A stretch of DNA of 62,194 nt, taken from Gemmataceae bacterium. GTDB lineage: Bacteria > Planctomycetota > Planctomycetia > Gemmatales > Gemmataceae. Within the stretch, counting starts at the first letter, position 1, and each line of letters begins with the position of its first letter. The stretch spans positions 1 to 62,194 of the forward strand of contig SHZZ01000016.1 of assembly GCA_009692005.1 (NCBI GenBank), in the 5' to 3' direction. The position numbers and the translations under genes are program-made. This document shows positions 17,073-25,113 of this stretch, piece after piece. The notes below the pieces were generated by a model, which made no database searches, had not been told where the DNA came from, and worked only from the letters and a program-made list of their open reading frames with translations.

Positions 17073-17558
17073 CTATTTCACATCGAAATCGACGCTGTTG
17101 GCGCCGCGGGTTAAGGTAGCTTTCAACGAGGTGGTTTCCGCCTTGGAAAAGGAGGCATCGATTTTCATGTATTTGGAAGCAGTCTTGGCGCCGCCCATCT
17201 CGCCTGGGATTATTGCGCCCTTTGGGGCAGCCCCCATTTTTGAATTATCCTTCCCTTTGCCCATCTTGACTCCGGGTGCGCCACCCGAGGGGCCTGCCAA
17301 GTTGGAATTATCCACCACGACTTTGCATTCTCCCACTGGGGCATCGGTGACGGTGTAGGAACCATCGTCACTGATGACTCCCGCCCCATAGGACCCGTTG
17401 GCGGGAATGAATTGAATGGTGCCACCGGTTAAGGGTCCTTTACCCCCGACGGTTACTTTGCCCTTCACGGTGGATCTGGGGCCGACACCCCCGCCGCCGC
17501 CGCAACCGAGCAGACCCAAGAAAAGACCAAGAGCCAGCAAGCGGAAAAGAATTTTCAT
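17073..17558 (-). CDS. Lipoprotein with carboxypeptidase-regulatory-like domain, paired with DUF1559
   Basis: A 161-residue protein. The leader MKILFRLLALGLFLGLLGCG gives a lipobox with Cys19 followed by a glycine run. The mature beta-sandwich has VKGKVTVGGKGPLTGGTIQF, GAGVISDDGSYTVTDAPVGECKVVV, a Gly/Lys/Pro-rich linker, then ASKYMKIDASFSKAETTSL and VDFDVK. It is a paralogue of 12729-13214. It follows the DUF1559 gene (17637-18554) in the same direction, a very common planctomycete pairing of a pseudopilin-like protein and a small lipoprotein. A terminator hairpin sits between the two genes, so this gene probably has its own promoter or is read at a reduced level. Function is unknown. Confidence 0.82.
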   Translation of the reverse strand: MKILFRLLALGLFLGLLGCGGGGGVGPRSTVKGKVTVGGKGPLTGGTIQFIPANGSYGAGVISDDGSYTVTDAPVGECKVVVDNSNLAGPSGGAPGVKMGKGKDNSKMGAAPKGAIIPGEMGGAKTASKYMKIDASFSKAETTSLKATLTRGANSVDFDVK

Positions 17559-17581
17559 GGATGAAACTCACTTGGTGTTAG

Positions 17582-17614
17582 AAAAACCATGGCGGGAAGA
17601 AAGTCCCGCCATGG
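17582..17614 (-). terminator. Rho-independent terminator after the DUF1559 gene
   Basis: The stem CCATGGCGGGA / TCCCGCCATGG with a short loop lies directly downstream of the DUF1559 stop. On the minus strand it is followed by TTTTTC. This is a classical intrinsic terminator. Since the lipoprotein gene starts 24 bases further on, it may act as an attenuator between the two. Confidence 0.75.
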
Positions 17615-17636
17615 ATGAGAAAAACAACAAAAAGGC

Positions 17637-18554
17637 TTAGAGGTCGCCACCGACTTCGCCGCCAGTCGGTGTAAGCGCAGCACGCCATACAGCAGCCTGG
17701 ACATCGGGCCGGACATTTTTCACCGCCCCATCAGCCATGCTGACCTGGCATCCCCCTGTCGAGAAACCGGTGGCTCGCCATTCCTGGCAAGTGGTATTCA
17801 AAGGCGAAACGGCCGGAGTCTGCCAGGCATTAGAGTTTAAGTTGCTGGCCGGCCCGTAGATGTCGGTGTTGGCGAAGGTGGGCAGCCAAGCGGCATTCCA
17901 CCAGCCATGGCCCCAGAGGTTGCCATTGTTGTAATTAAAGGTGGTGTTGTTGCCGGCGTTGCAACCGCCCCGTTTCTCCGCCACCAGAACCGTGGTAGAA
18001 GTGCCGTCCTGGATTTTCGCCAGTTTGGTAGCGCCCATGCAACCCCAAGCCCAGCCCCAGGCATGTTCGGGTCTGCCGAATACCTGGTAATTCATGGCGT
18101 AGCTGCCTGGTCCCCAGCCATAAATCTTTTCGACATTGGTGGGATCGAGGTCAGCCTGGAAGGTTTTTATCATCTCGGTATGGGCGCCTGCGTAAATGTC
18201 CCGGCCGCCATTTCCTCGCGTTTTGAAGACATTTTCCTGTTCGATAAAGGGCAGGAGGAAAAAGAAGCCTGTACCGGTGGCTCTCAAAAACGGCCCGCTG
18301 TACATGTGCCCGGCGGCGGGATCGACCCAGCTTTCAATATAAACAGGCGGCAGGTACCCGCTATAGGTGCTGGCCATGTTGTGAAAGCCCAAGCCCATTT
18401 GCTTGAGGTTGTTCTGGCTAGTGCTGCGCGCAGCGGCCTCACGCACCTTTTGAATGGCTGGCAATAACAAGCCAATCAAAATGGCAATGATGGCGATAAC
18501 GACCAAAAGTTCAATAAGGGTGAAGCCCTTCTTGGTCCGAAAATGAGAAAACAT
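17637..18554 (-). CDS. DUF1559 pseudopilin-like protein
   Basis: A 305-residue protein starting at the ATG at 18554. The N-terminus carries a type IV prepilin signal: basic residues, then [19 protein letters not shown] (G|F cleavage, Glu at +5), then the hydrophobic helix and [19 protein letters not shown]. This is the DUF1559 hallmark. The C-terminal head is beta-rich with [15 protein letters not shown] and the terminal [14 protein letters not shown] motif typical of the family. Planctomycetes encode many of these proteins. They are thought to be exported and processed by prepilin peptidase, but their role is unknown. It is paired with the lipoprotein at 17073. Confidence 0.92.
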   Translation of the reverse strand: MFSHFRTKKGFTLIELLVVIAIIAILIGLLLPAIQKVREAAARSTSQNNLKQMGLGFHNMASTYSGYLPPVYIESWVDPAAGHMYSGPFLRATGTGFFFLLPFIEQENVFKTRGNGGRDIYAGAHTEMIKTFQADLDPTNVEKIYGWGPGSYAMNYQVFGRPEHAWGWAWGCMGATKLAKIQDGTSTTVLVAEKRGGCNAGNNTTFNYNNGNLWGHGWWNAAWLPTFANTDIYGPASNLNSNAWQTPAVSPLNTTCQEWRATGFSTGGCQVSMADGAVKNVRPDVQAAVWRAALTPTGGEVGGDL

Positions 18555-18879
18555 ATTGGGACTCCGGTAGGAAGAAAAGGAATAATCACCATGGGAACTC
18601 AATCCACCCAGATGAACACGAAGAAAGGTAGGGGGGGAAGAGCTGCCCCGGAGCAGGGAATACCTGCCTACCTATATTTTTAAACCCCTTTTTTAATGAT
18701 TGCAAACAAAAAATCATCATTTTTAAGATTTCCCCTACTCAGGGATTGGGGCGCCCGGATTCTCTCAGCAAACCCTTTCCCATCGCCATTCCCCCATTTG
18801 CTCCTTGTTTGGTAAAATCCAAAGCTTGGTTAGGGGCGTCTAGTAAGCAAGGCAAAATACTTTCTTTCCTGGGTGCATA
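18555..18879. other. Divergent intergenic region, AT-rich
   Basis: This 325-base gap separates the divergent DUF1559 and macroglobulin genes, so it should carry both promoters. A conspicuous A+T-rich core (about 18675-18730, with TATATTTTTAAACC and AAAAAATCATCATTTTTAAG) stands out from the GC-rich surroundings. I see no gene and no promoter boxes I can place with confidence. Confidence 0.5.
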
Positions 18880-21800
18880 ATGAACAAAAAACTCCTGCAT
18901 GTTGGACTTCCCGCCCTGGGGCTGCTGACAATCCTGGCAGCGGTTTTCCTCACCCGCGGGTCAGTTTTTGCCCAGGAAACCCGGGAGGGGTATCAAAAAC
19001 TTTACAACCAGGGGAATTACAAAGCCGCACTGGAGGGATATAAGAAGCTGGCCCTTGACGCCAAAACCAGCCCTGCCCAGGCCGGCAACGACATGAACAT
19101 GGCGCTCTACTGCCTGCGCAACCTCGGCCGCACCGATGAAGTCGATGATCTGCGCGACAGCGTGATCAAGGCGCATGCCGGCCAGTGGGAATTCATGCGC
19201 ATTGCCGCCAATTCTTTTTTGGAAGCGGAACACTTTGGCTACATCGTGGCGGGAAAGTATTACCGTGGGCACCACCGTGGAGGCGGCCGCATGGTCAGCA
19301 GTTATGCCCGCGACCGCCTGCGCGCCATCCAATTGATGGACGAAGGGCTGCAGAAAATAGACAAGGCTCCGAGCAAGAATGCCGCCGCCAGGTTCCTACT
19401 CGACTTTGCCGACTTGGTTTTGCGGGGCTCCGCCGGCCAGGAGGCCTGGCGCTTGCAAGTGCTTAGCGATTTCTCCCTTATTCCTGAATACGAAGACACG
19501 CCCTATTGGAATCCCTACCACGGGGTTTCCCCGGCGCCGGTGGACGAGAATGGCAACCCGGTTTTTCACAAGCTGCCTGCCTCTTATGAAAAAGCCGCCA
19601 CCGATGGCGAGCGCTGGCGCTGGCTGCTGCAGGAAGCACCCCGCCTCGAAGCCACGGTCAAGCAGGAAGCGAGCATGCGCTTCGCCTCTTTCCTGCATTC
19701 CCAGTTTGGCCCGCAAACTCTGGCCGGCTTCTTTCCCGGATTCATGGATGACACCAAGGCGGAAACCGGGGCCTACGCACTGGCCTCGCTAAAAGACGGC
19801 GAGACCATTGCCCGCATAGCCGCGGGTATCAAGCGCCTGAGCTTGCCCGAGGAGTTCAACTACCTTTCCCTTTGGAAGCAGGTGGCCGGGGAAGGGAAAA
19901 GCACGCCAGGAATGCAGGCGCGGGAGCTGATTGCCCATGAGTACGAGAACCGCAGGCAGCTTGAAAAAGCCGCCGAGGGATGGAAGAATGCCATAAAGGA
20001 ATACGGCGACAACGGCGGACATGGCCGGGGTTACCGCTTGCAACAAATCATCGGCAACTGGGGGAGATTTGAACCGGCGCCGGGGCAAACTCCCGACATC
20101 AACCCCACTTTGGATTTCCGTTTCCGCAACGCCAAGGAAGTGGAGTTCGAAGCCTTTGAAGTGCTGGTGGATAAACTCCTTACCGATGTGAAAAAGTATT
20201 TGCCTGGGCGGCAGGGGCAGCTTGATTGGCAGAAGTTGAACATCAGCGATGTGGGCCAACGGCTGGTTTACCAGAATGAAACGGCGTACATCGGCAAAAA
20301 GGCGGGGCAATGGAAGCAGAAATTAACTCCGCGCCCGGGGCATAACGATGCCCGCGTTCAGGTCGAGGTGCCCAAGCTTCCGGGCGGGGCTTACCTGGTT
20401 GTGGCCAAGCTGGAAGGCGGCAACACCAGCCGCGTGGTTTTGTGGATCAATGACCTGGCCATCGTGCGCAAGAACATTGATGGGCAGTCGTACTATTTCG
20501 TGGCCGATGCCATCAGCGGCGCGCCAGAAGCCGGGGCCAAGCTCGATTTCTTTGGCTGGAGGCAGGAACAGGTGCGCCCCAATCAGAACCAATATCGCGT
20601 CGTCCACAAGGAATTTGCCAAAACTCTGGACGCCGATGGGCAAACCTTGCTCGATAGCGCCACCGCGCCTGCCAACATGCAGTGGCTGGTGGTGGCCAAG
20701 GGAGCCAACAACCGCCAGGCCTATCTCGGATTCAGCCATTTCTGGTTTCAGAATTACCAGGACCACTATTTCCAGCAGGCCAAGGCCTTCGCCATCACCG
20801 ACCGTCCAGTCTACCGCCCGGGGCAAAAAGTCGAGTTCAAACTTTGGGCGGCACAGGCCCGCTACGATCTTGAAGGGCCAAGCCAATACGCGGGCAAGGA
20901 TCTTCATGTGGTGATTCGCAATCCCAAGGGGGACAAGGTCTATGAAAAAACCCTGCGCGCCGATGCTCACGGCGGCGTGGCAGGCAATTTCGACATCTCC
21001 AAGGACAGTACGCTCGGCGTGTATTATTTGGGAACGGAGAATGGCAACCCGGCTGGCGGCGTGCAGTTCCGCATTGAGGAATACAAAAAGCCCGAGTTTG
21101 AGGTCAAAGTCGAGGCGCCGGAAAAGCCCGTCATGCTGGGGGAGAAAGTTCCCGTAACTTTGTCGGCCAGGTATTATTTCGGCGCGCCGGTGGCCAAGGG
21201 CAAGGCCAAGATCAAAGTTCTGCGGCAATCCAAGACCACCGATTGGTATCCCCTGGGCGTGTGGGATTGGTTCTACGGCCGCGGGTACTGGTGGTTTGCC
21301 CCCGATTATCACTGGTACACCGGTTTTGAAAAGTGGGGCTGCATGCGCCCCTGGCCCTGGTGGTATCCGCGCGTGCAAGGGCCGCCCGAAATCGTACTCG
21401 AACAGGAATCTCCCATCGGGCCGGATGGAACCGTCAAGCTGGAGATCGACACCGGGCTGGCCAAGCAGTTTCATGGCAACCAGGACCATGAGTATTCCAT
21501 CACTGCCGAGGTGACCGATGAATCCCGGCGGGTTATCAGCGGGTCGGGCAAAGTCATCGTGGCGCGCAAGCCGTTCCGCGTTTTTACCTGGCTGGCCCGC
21601 GGGCATTACCGCACCGGCGATACGGTCGAGGTTTCCTTTCAGTCGCAAACCCCGGATGGCAAGCCGGTAGCGGGCATGGCCGAAGTGACTCTGTACCAGA
21701 TCACCTACGACAAGGAAGGCAAGCCGGTGGAAAAGGCTGTCGATCAGGTCAAGATGCCTGTGCGCGAGGAAGGCAAGGCGGCGCATAAGTTTGTTCCCCG

Positions 21801-24800
21801 CTTCCCGGGGCAATTTCGCGTTGCCATGATATTGACCGATGAAAAGGGCCGCGCCGAGGAAGGCGCTTACCTCTTCAATGTTTATGGCAAGGATTTCGAC
21901 ACCAAGAAACTGCGCTTCAACGATCTCGAACTTATTCTTGACAAGCGGGAGTTTGCGCCTGGGGAAACCGCCCAGTTGCTCATCAACACTAACCGGGAAA
22001 ATGGCACGGTCCTCCTCTTTTCCAAGCCGGTCAACGGCGTGGCCAAGGCGCCCAAGGTGATCCGCTTGCAGGGTAAATCGACCCAGCAAGGTTTAGTTCT
22101 CACACAGGCCGACATGCCCAACACTTTTGTCGAAGCCATAAGTGTTTCCAACGGCAAGCTGCACACCGAGATGAAGGAACTGATCATTCCGCCGGAAAAG
22201 CGCGTGCTCAATGTCCAGGTGGAAACCGACCAGGCCGAGTACAAGCCGGGGCAGAAGGCCAAGGTGAAGGTGAAAGTCACCGGTCTGGATGGCAAGCCGG
22301 TTTCAGGATCGGTGGTCCTTTCCGTTTACGACCGCAGCGTTGATTACATCGCTGGCGGATCCAATGTTCCCGACATCAAGGATTTCTTTTGGAAGTGGCG
22401 CAGGCGCCATTCCCCCAGCCAGGAGACTTCGCTTTCCAAAAACAGTTACAACCTGTTGAAGCAGAACGAAACGGGCATGGGCAATATCGGCATCTTCGGG
22501 GCCACAGCCGTGGAGGAATTTGCTGGCAATGGGATGGGTGGTCGGAGCGGCCAAACTCGGGAATCTTCTCGGCGTGACGGTGGTGGGCTAAGGGAAAATA
22601 TGGAGATGGACGCCTTGGGGCTGGGGGCGCCGGGGGGCTTTGGCGGCGGGTATGCCAACAACGCCTTTGAAGGCCGAGCCCTGATGAAATCCGCCATGGC
22701 CTCCGGGCCGGCCGGCGATAAATCCCCGGTGGGCCAGGAGGGCGGCCAGCCGGAAGGCGAAAATCCCATGCTCGTGCAACCCGGCATACGCAAGAATTTT
22801 GCCGACACCGCACTGTGGATCGCCTCGCTGGATGCCGGGCCCGATGGCACCGCCACCGCGGAACTCACCATGCCCGAAAACCTCACGGGCTGGAAGGTGC
22901 ACGCCTGGTCAATGGCCAACGGCACCCGGGTCGGCGATGGCGAAACCATCGTCACCACCAAGAAGGACCTCCTCGTACGCCTGCAGGCGCCACGGTTCTT
23001 CACTCAGAACGATGAAGTCATTCTTTCTGCCAATGTGCACAACTACCTCAAGGATGCCAAGACCGTCGAGGTTTCGCTGGAACTCGATGGCAATGTGCTG
23101 AAGGCCTTGTCGCCATTGACCGTGCGCGTGCCGATTTCTCCCAAGGATGAGAAGCGCGTCGATTGGAAAGTGAAAGTTGTTAACGAAGGGCAGGCTGTTG
23201 TGCGTGTGAAGGCGCTCACCGATGTGGAGTCGGACGCCATGGAGATGCGCTTCACCTCCTACATTCATGGCATGTTGCGGACGGAATCGTACTCTGGGGC
23301 CATCCGGCCCGGACAGACCGGCGCCAAGGTGCAGTTCACCGTGGGGGCCGAACGGCGAATCAACGACTCCAAACTGGAAATCCGCTACTCGCCCACCCTG
23401 GCTGGCGCCATGGTCGATGCTCTTCCCTACCTGGCTGACTACCCCTACGGCTGCACCGAGCAGACGCTCAACCGCTTCGTGCCAACTGTTATTACTTTGA
23501 GTCTTTTGGAACGGATGAAGATCGATCTGGCGGCGGTTCGCGACAAGCGGGCTAATTTGAACGCGCAGGAGATCGGCGACCCACAGGCCAGGGCCAAGGG
23601 GTGGAAACGCTTCCCAAGCAATCCTGTTTTCGACCCCAAGGAAGTGCGCGAGATGGCCGCCTCTGGGGTGAAAACCCTGCAGGGCATGCAAGTGTCCGAT
23701 GGCGGCTGGGGATGGTTCAGCGGCTATGGCGAATATTCTTCCCCGCACACCACCGCCGTGGTTGTTCATGGGTTGCAAATCGCCCGCGAGCACGGCATCC
23801 AGCTTCCTCCACAGATGCTGGAGCGCGGCATCGCCTGGCTCAAAGCCTACCAGCAAAGGCAGGTGGAGCTGATCAAGCGCGCCCCGGCCAAGGTTCTCCC
23901 TTACAAAGACCATGCCGACGACATGGATGCCTTTGCCTACATGATCCTTCTCGACGCCGATGTCGCCAACAACGATATGATGGAGTTCCTCTACCGCGAC
24001 CGCACCAAGATCAGCGTCTATGGCAAGGCCTTGTTCGGCATCGCCATGCACAAGCAGAAGCAGAATGATAAACTCCAGATGATTTTGAAAAACATCAGCC
24101 AATACCTGGTGCAGGACGAGGAGAACCAGACGGCGTATTTGAAGCTGCCACCGGAACATGCCTGGTGGTATTGGCATGGCAACGACACCGAGACCAACGC
24201 CTGGTATTTAAAACTTCTGGCCCGCACCGATCCCAAGGGCGAAACACCTTCTCGCCTGGCCAAGTACATCCTCAACAATCGCAAGCATGGCGCTTATTGG
24301 GACAGCACCCGCGCCACCGCTTTTTGCATCGAAGCTTTGGCCGAGTTCTTCAAGGCTTCCGGCGAAGACGCCCCGGACATGACTGTCGAGGTCTTGCTTG
24401 ACGGACGCAAGCTGAAAGAAGTGGCCATCAACGCCAGCAACCTTTTCACCTTCGATGGCACGGCGCTGGTCATGGGCGACGCGTTGGAATCGGGGGAACA
24501 CACCCTGGAACTGAAGAAAAAAGGGAAAGGTCCGCTTTACTTCAACGCTTATGTCAGCGTCTTCACTTTGGAAACGCCCATCAAGAAAGCCGGCCTCGAG
24601 GTCAAGGTTAACCGCAAGTATTACTTGTTGAAGAAGCAAGACACCACGGTCAAGGCGCCGGGCGCCCGCGGACAGGCGGTCAACCAGAAAGGCGAGAAGT
24701 ATGAACGCGTGGAGATTCCTGATCTGGGTGGAGTGAAGAGCGGCGACCTTGTCGAGATTGAGATGGAAATCGACAGCAAGAACGATTACGAGTACCTGCT

Positions 24801-25107
24801 GCTGGAAGACATGAAGGGGGCGGGGTTCGAGCCGGTGGAAATCCGCAGCGGTTATGGCAACAACGACATGCGCGCTTACATGGAACTGCGCGACGACCGC
24901 GTCAGCTTCTTCCTGCGCACTCTGGCGCGGGGGAAACATAGCCTTCGCTACCGGCTGCGGGCAGAGATCCCCGGCGTGTTTCATGCCCTGCCGGCAAAAA
25001 TGAATGGCATGTACGCCCCGGAGCTCAGGGCTAACTCGGATGAGATCCGCGTGCTGATTGAGGATGCCCCGGTGACCGTGCCGGGCGCCGCCACCGGGTC
25101 GAACTGA
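18880..25107 (+). CDS. Bacterial alpha-2-macroglobulin (MG domains, thioester intact)
   Basis: A 2075-residue exported protein with a signal peptide (MNKKLLHVGLPALGLLTIL, then cleavage near SVFAQ). Residues of about 35-330 are helical, with a tetratricopeptide-like start (YQKLYNQGNYKAALEGYKKL). From about 480 onward come macroglobulin beta-sandwiches: AFAITDRPVYRPGQKVEFK is the MG2 signature. The A2M domain begins near residue 1305 (TALWIASLDAGPDGTA, then TGWKVHAWSMANG). The thioester motif CTEQ is at 1525-1528 in YPYGCTEQTLNRF, followed by the alpha/alpha thioester barrel (SDGGWGWFSGYGEYSSPH). Such proteins trap attacking proteases and bind them covalently. No penicillin-binding protein partner lies nearby. 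A Gly/Arg-rich insert at about 1213-1273 is a candidate bait region. Confidence 0.93.
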   Translation: MNKKLLHVGLPALGLLTILAAVFLTRGSVFAQETREGYQKLYNQGNYKAALEGYKKLALDAKTSPAQAGNDMNMALYCLRNLGRTDEVDDLRDSVIKAHAGQWEFMRIAANSFLEAEHFGYIVAGKYYRGHHRGGGRMVSSYARDRLRAIQLMDEGLQKIDKAPSKNAAARFLLDFADLVLRGSAGQEAWRLQVLSDFSLIPEYEDTPYWNPYHGVSPAPVDENGNPVFHKLPASYEKAATDGERWRWLLQEAPRLEATVKQEASMRFASFLHSQFGPQTLAGFFPGFMDDTKAETGAYALASLKDGETIARIAAGIKRLSLPEEFNYLSLWKQVAGEGKSTPGMQARELIAHEYENRRQLEKAAEGWKNAIKEYGDNGGHGRGYRLQQIIGNWGRFEPAPGQTPDINPTLDFRFRNAKEVEFEAFEVLVDKLLTDVKKYLPGRQGQLDWQKLNISDVGQRLVYQNETAYIGKKAGQWKQKLTPRPGHNDARVQVEVPKLPGGAYLVVAKLEGGNTSRVVLWINDLAIVRKNIDGQSYYFVADAISGAPEAGAKLDFFGWRQEQVRPNQNQYRVVHKEFAKTLDADGQTLLDSATAPANMQWLVVAKGANNRQAYLGFSHFWFQNYQDHYFQQAKAFAITDRPVYRPGQKVEFKLWAAQARYDLEGPSQYAGKDLHVVIRNPKGDKVYEKTLRADAHGGVAGNFDISKDSTLGVYYLGTENGNPAGGVQFRIEEYKKPEFEVKVEAPEKPVMLGEKVPVTLSARYYFGAPVAKGKAKIKVLRQSKTTDWYPLGVWDWFYGRGYWWFAPDYHWYTGFEKWGCMRPWPWWYPRVQGPPEIVLEQESPIGPDGTVKLEIDTGLAKQFHGNQDHEYSITAEVTDESRRVISGSGKVIVARKPFRVFTWLARGHYRTGDTVEVSFQSQTPDGKPVAGMAEVTLYQITYDKEGKPVEKAVDQVKMPVREEGKAAHKFVPRFPGQFRVAMILTDEKGRAEEGAYLFNVYGKDFDTKKLRFNDLELILDKREFAPGETAQLLINTNRENGTVLLFSKPVNGVAKAPKVIRLQGKSTQQGLVLTQADMPNTFVEAISVSNGKLHTEMKELIIPPEKRVLNVQVETDQAEYKPGQKAKVKVKVTGLDGKPVSGSVVLSVYDRSVDYIAGGSNVPDIKDFFWKWRRRHSPSQETSLSKNSYNLLKQNETGMGNIGIFGATAVEEFAGNGMGGRSGQTRESSRRDGGGLRENMEMDALGLGAPGGFGGGYANNAFEGRALMKSAMASGPAGDKSPVGQEGGQPEGENPMLVQPGIRKNFADTALWIASLDAGPDGTATAELTMPENLTGWKVHAWSMANGTRVGDGETIVTTKKDLLVRLQAPRFFTQNDEVILSANVHNYLKDAKTVEVSLELDGNVLKALSPLTVRVPISPKDEKRVDWKVKVVNEGQAVVRVKALTDVESDAMEMRFTSYIHGMLRTESYSGAIRPGQTGAKVQFTVGAERRINDSKLEIRYSPTLAGAMVDALPYLADYPYGCTEQTLNRFVPTVITLSLLERMKIDLAAVRDKRANLNAQEIGDPQARAKGWKRFPSNPVFDPKEVREMAASGVKTLQGMQVSDGGWGWFSGYGEYSSPHTTAVVVHGLQIAREHGIQLPPQMLERGIAWLKAYQQRQVELIKRAPAKVLPYKDHADDMDAFAYMILLDADVANNDMMEFLYRDRTKISVYGKALFGIAMHKQKQNDKLQMILKNISQYLVQDEENQTAYLKLPPEHAWWYWHGNDTETNAWYLKLLARTDPKGETPSRLAKYILNNRKHGAYWDSTRATAFCIEALAEFFKASGEDAPDMTVEVLLDGRKLKEVAINASNLFTFDGTALVMGDALESGEHTLELKKKGKGPLYFNAYVSVFTLETPIKKAGLEVKVNRKYYLLKKQDTTVKAPGARGQAVNQKGEKYERVEIPDLGGVKSGDLVEIEMEIDSKNDYEYLLLEDMKGAGFEPVEIRSGYGNNDMRAYMELRDDRVSFFLRTLARGKHSLRYRLRAEIPGVFHALPAKMNGMYAPELRANSDEIRVLIEDAPVTVPGAATGSN

Positions 25108-25113
25108 GCGCAG

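Noticed and set aside
18555-18879. Riboswitch or leader RNA in the AT-rich region before the macroglobulin gene
   Set aside because: No conserved riboswitch core or terminator-antiterminator pair was recognised, so it was listed only as a divergent intergenic region.
20323-22089. 588-codon open frame on the minus strand inside the alpha-2-macroglobulin gene
   Set aside because: It is antisense to a clearly conserved protein. Its residue composition is that of a mirrored high-GC frame, and no family motif was seen.
22909-24177. 422-codon minus-strand frame in the macroglobulin thioester region
   Set aside because: The thioester-domain sequence is conserved on the plus strand, and the antisense frame has no domain.
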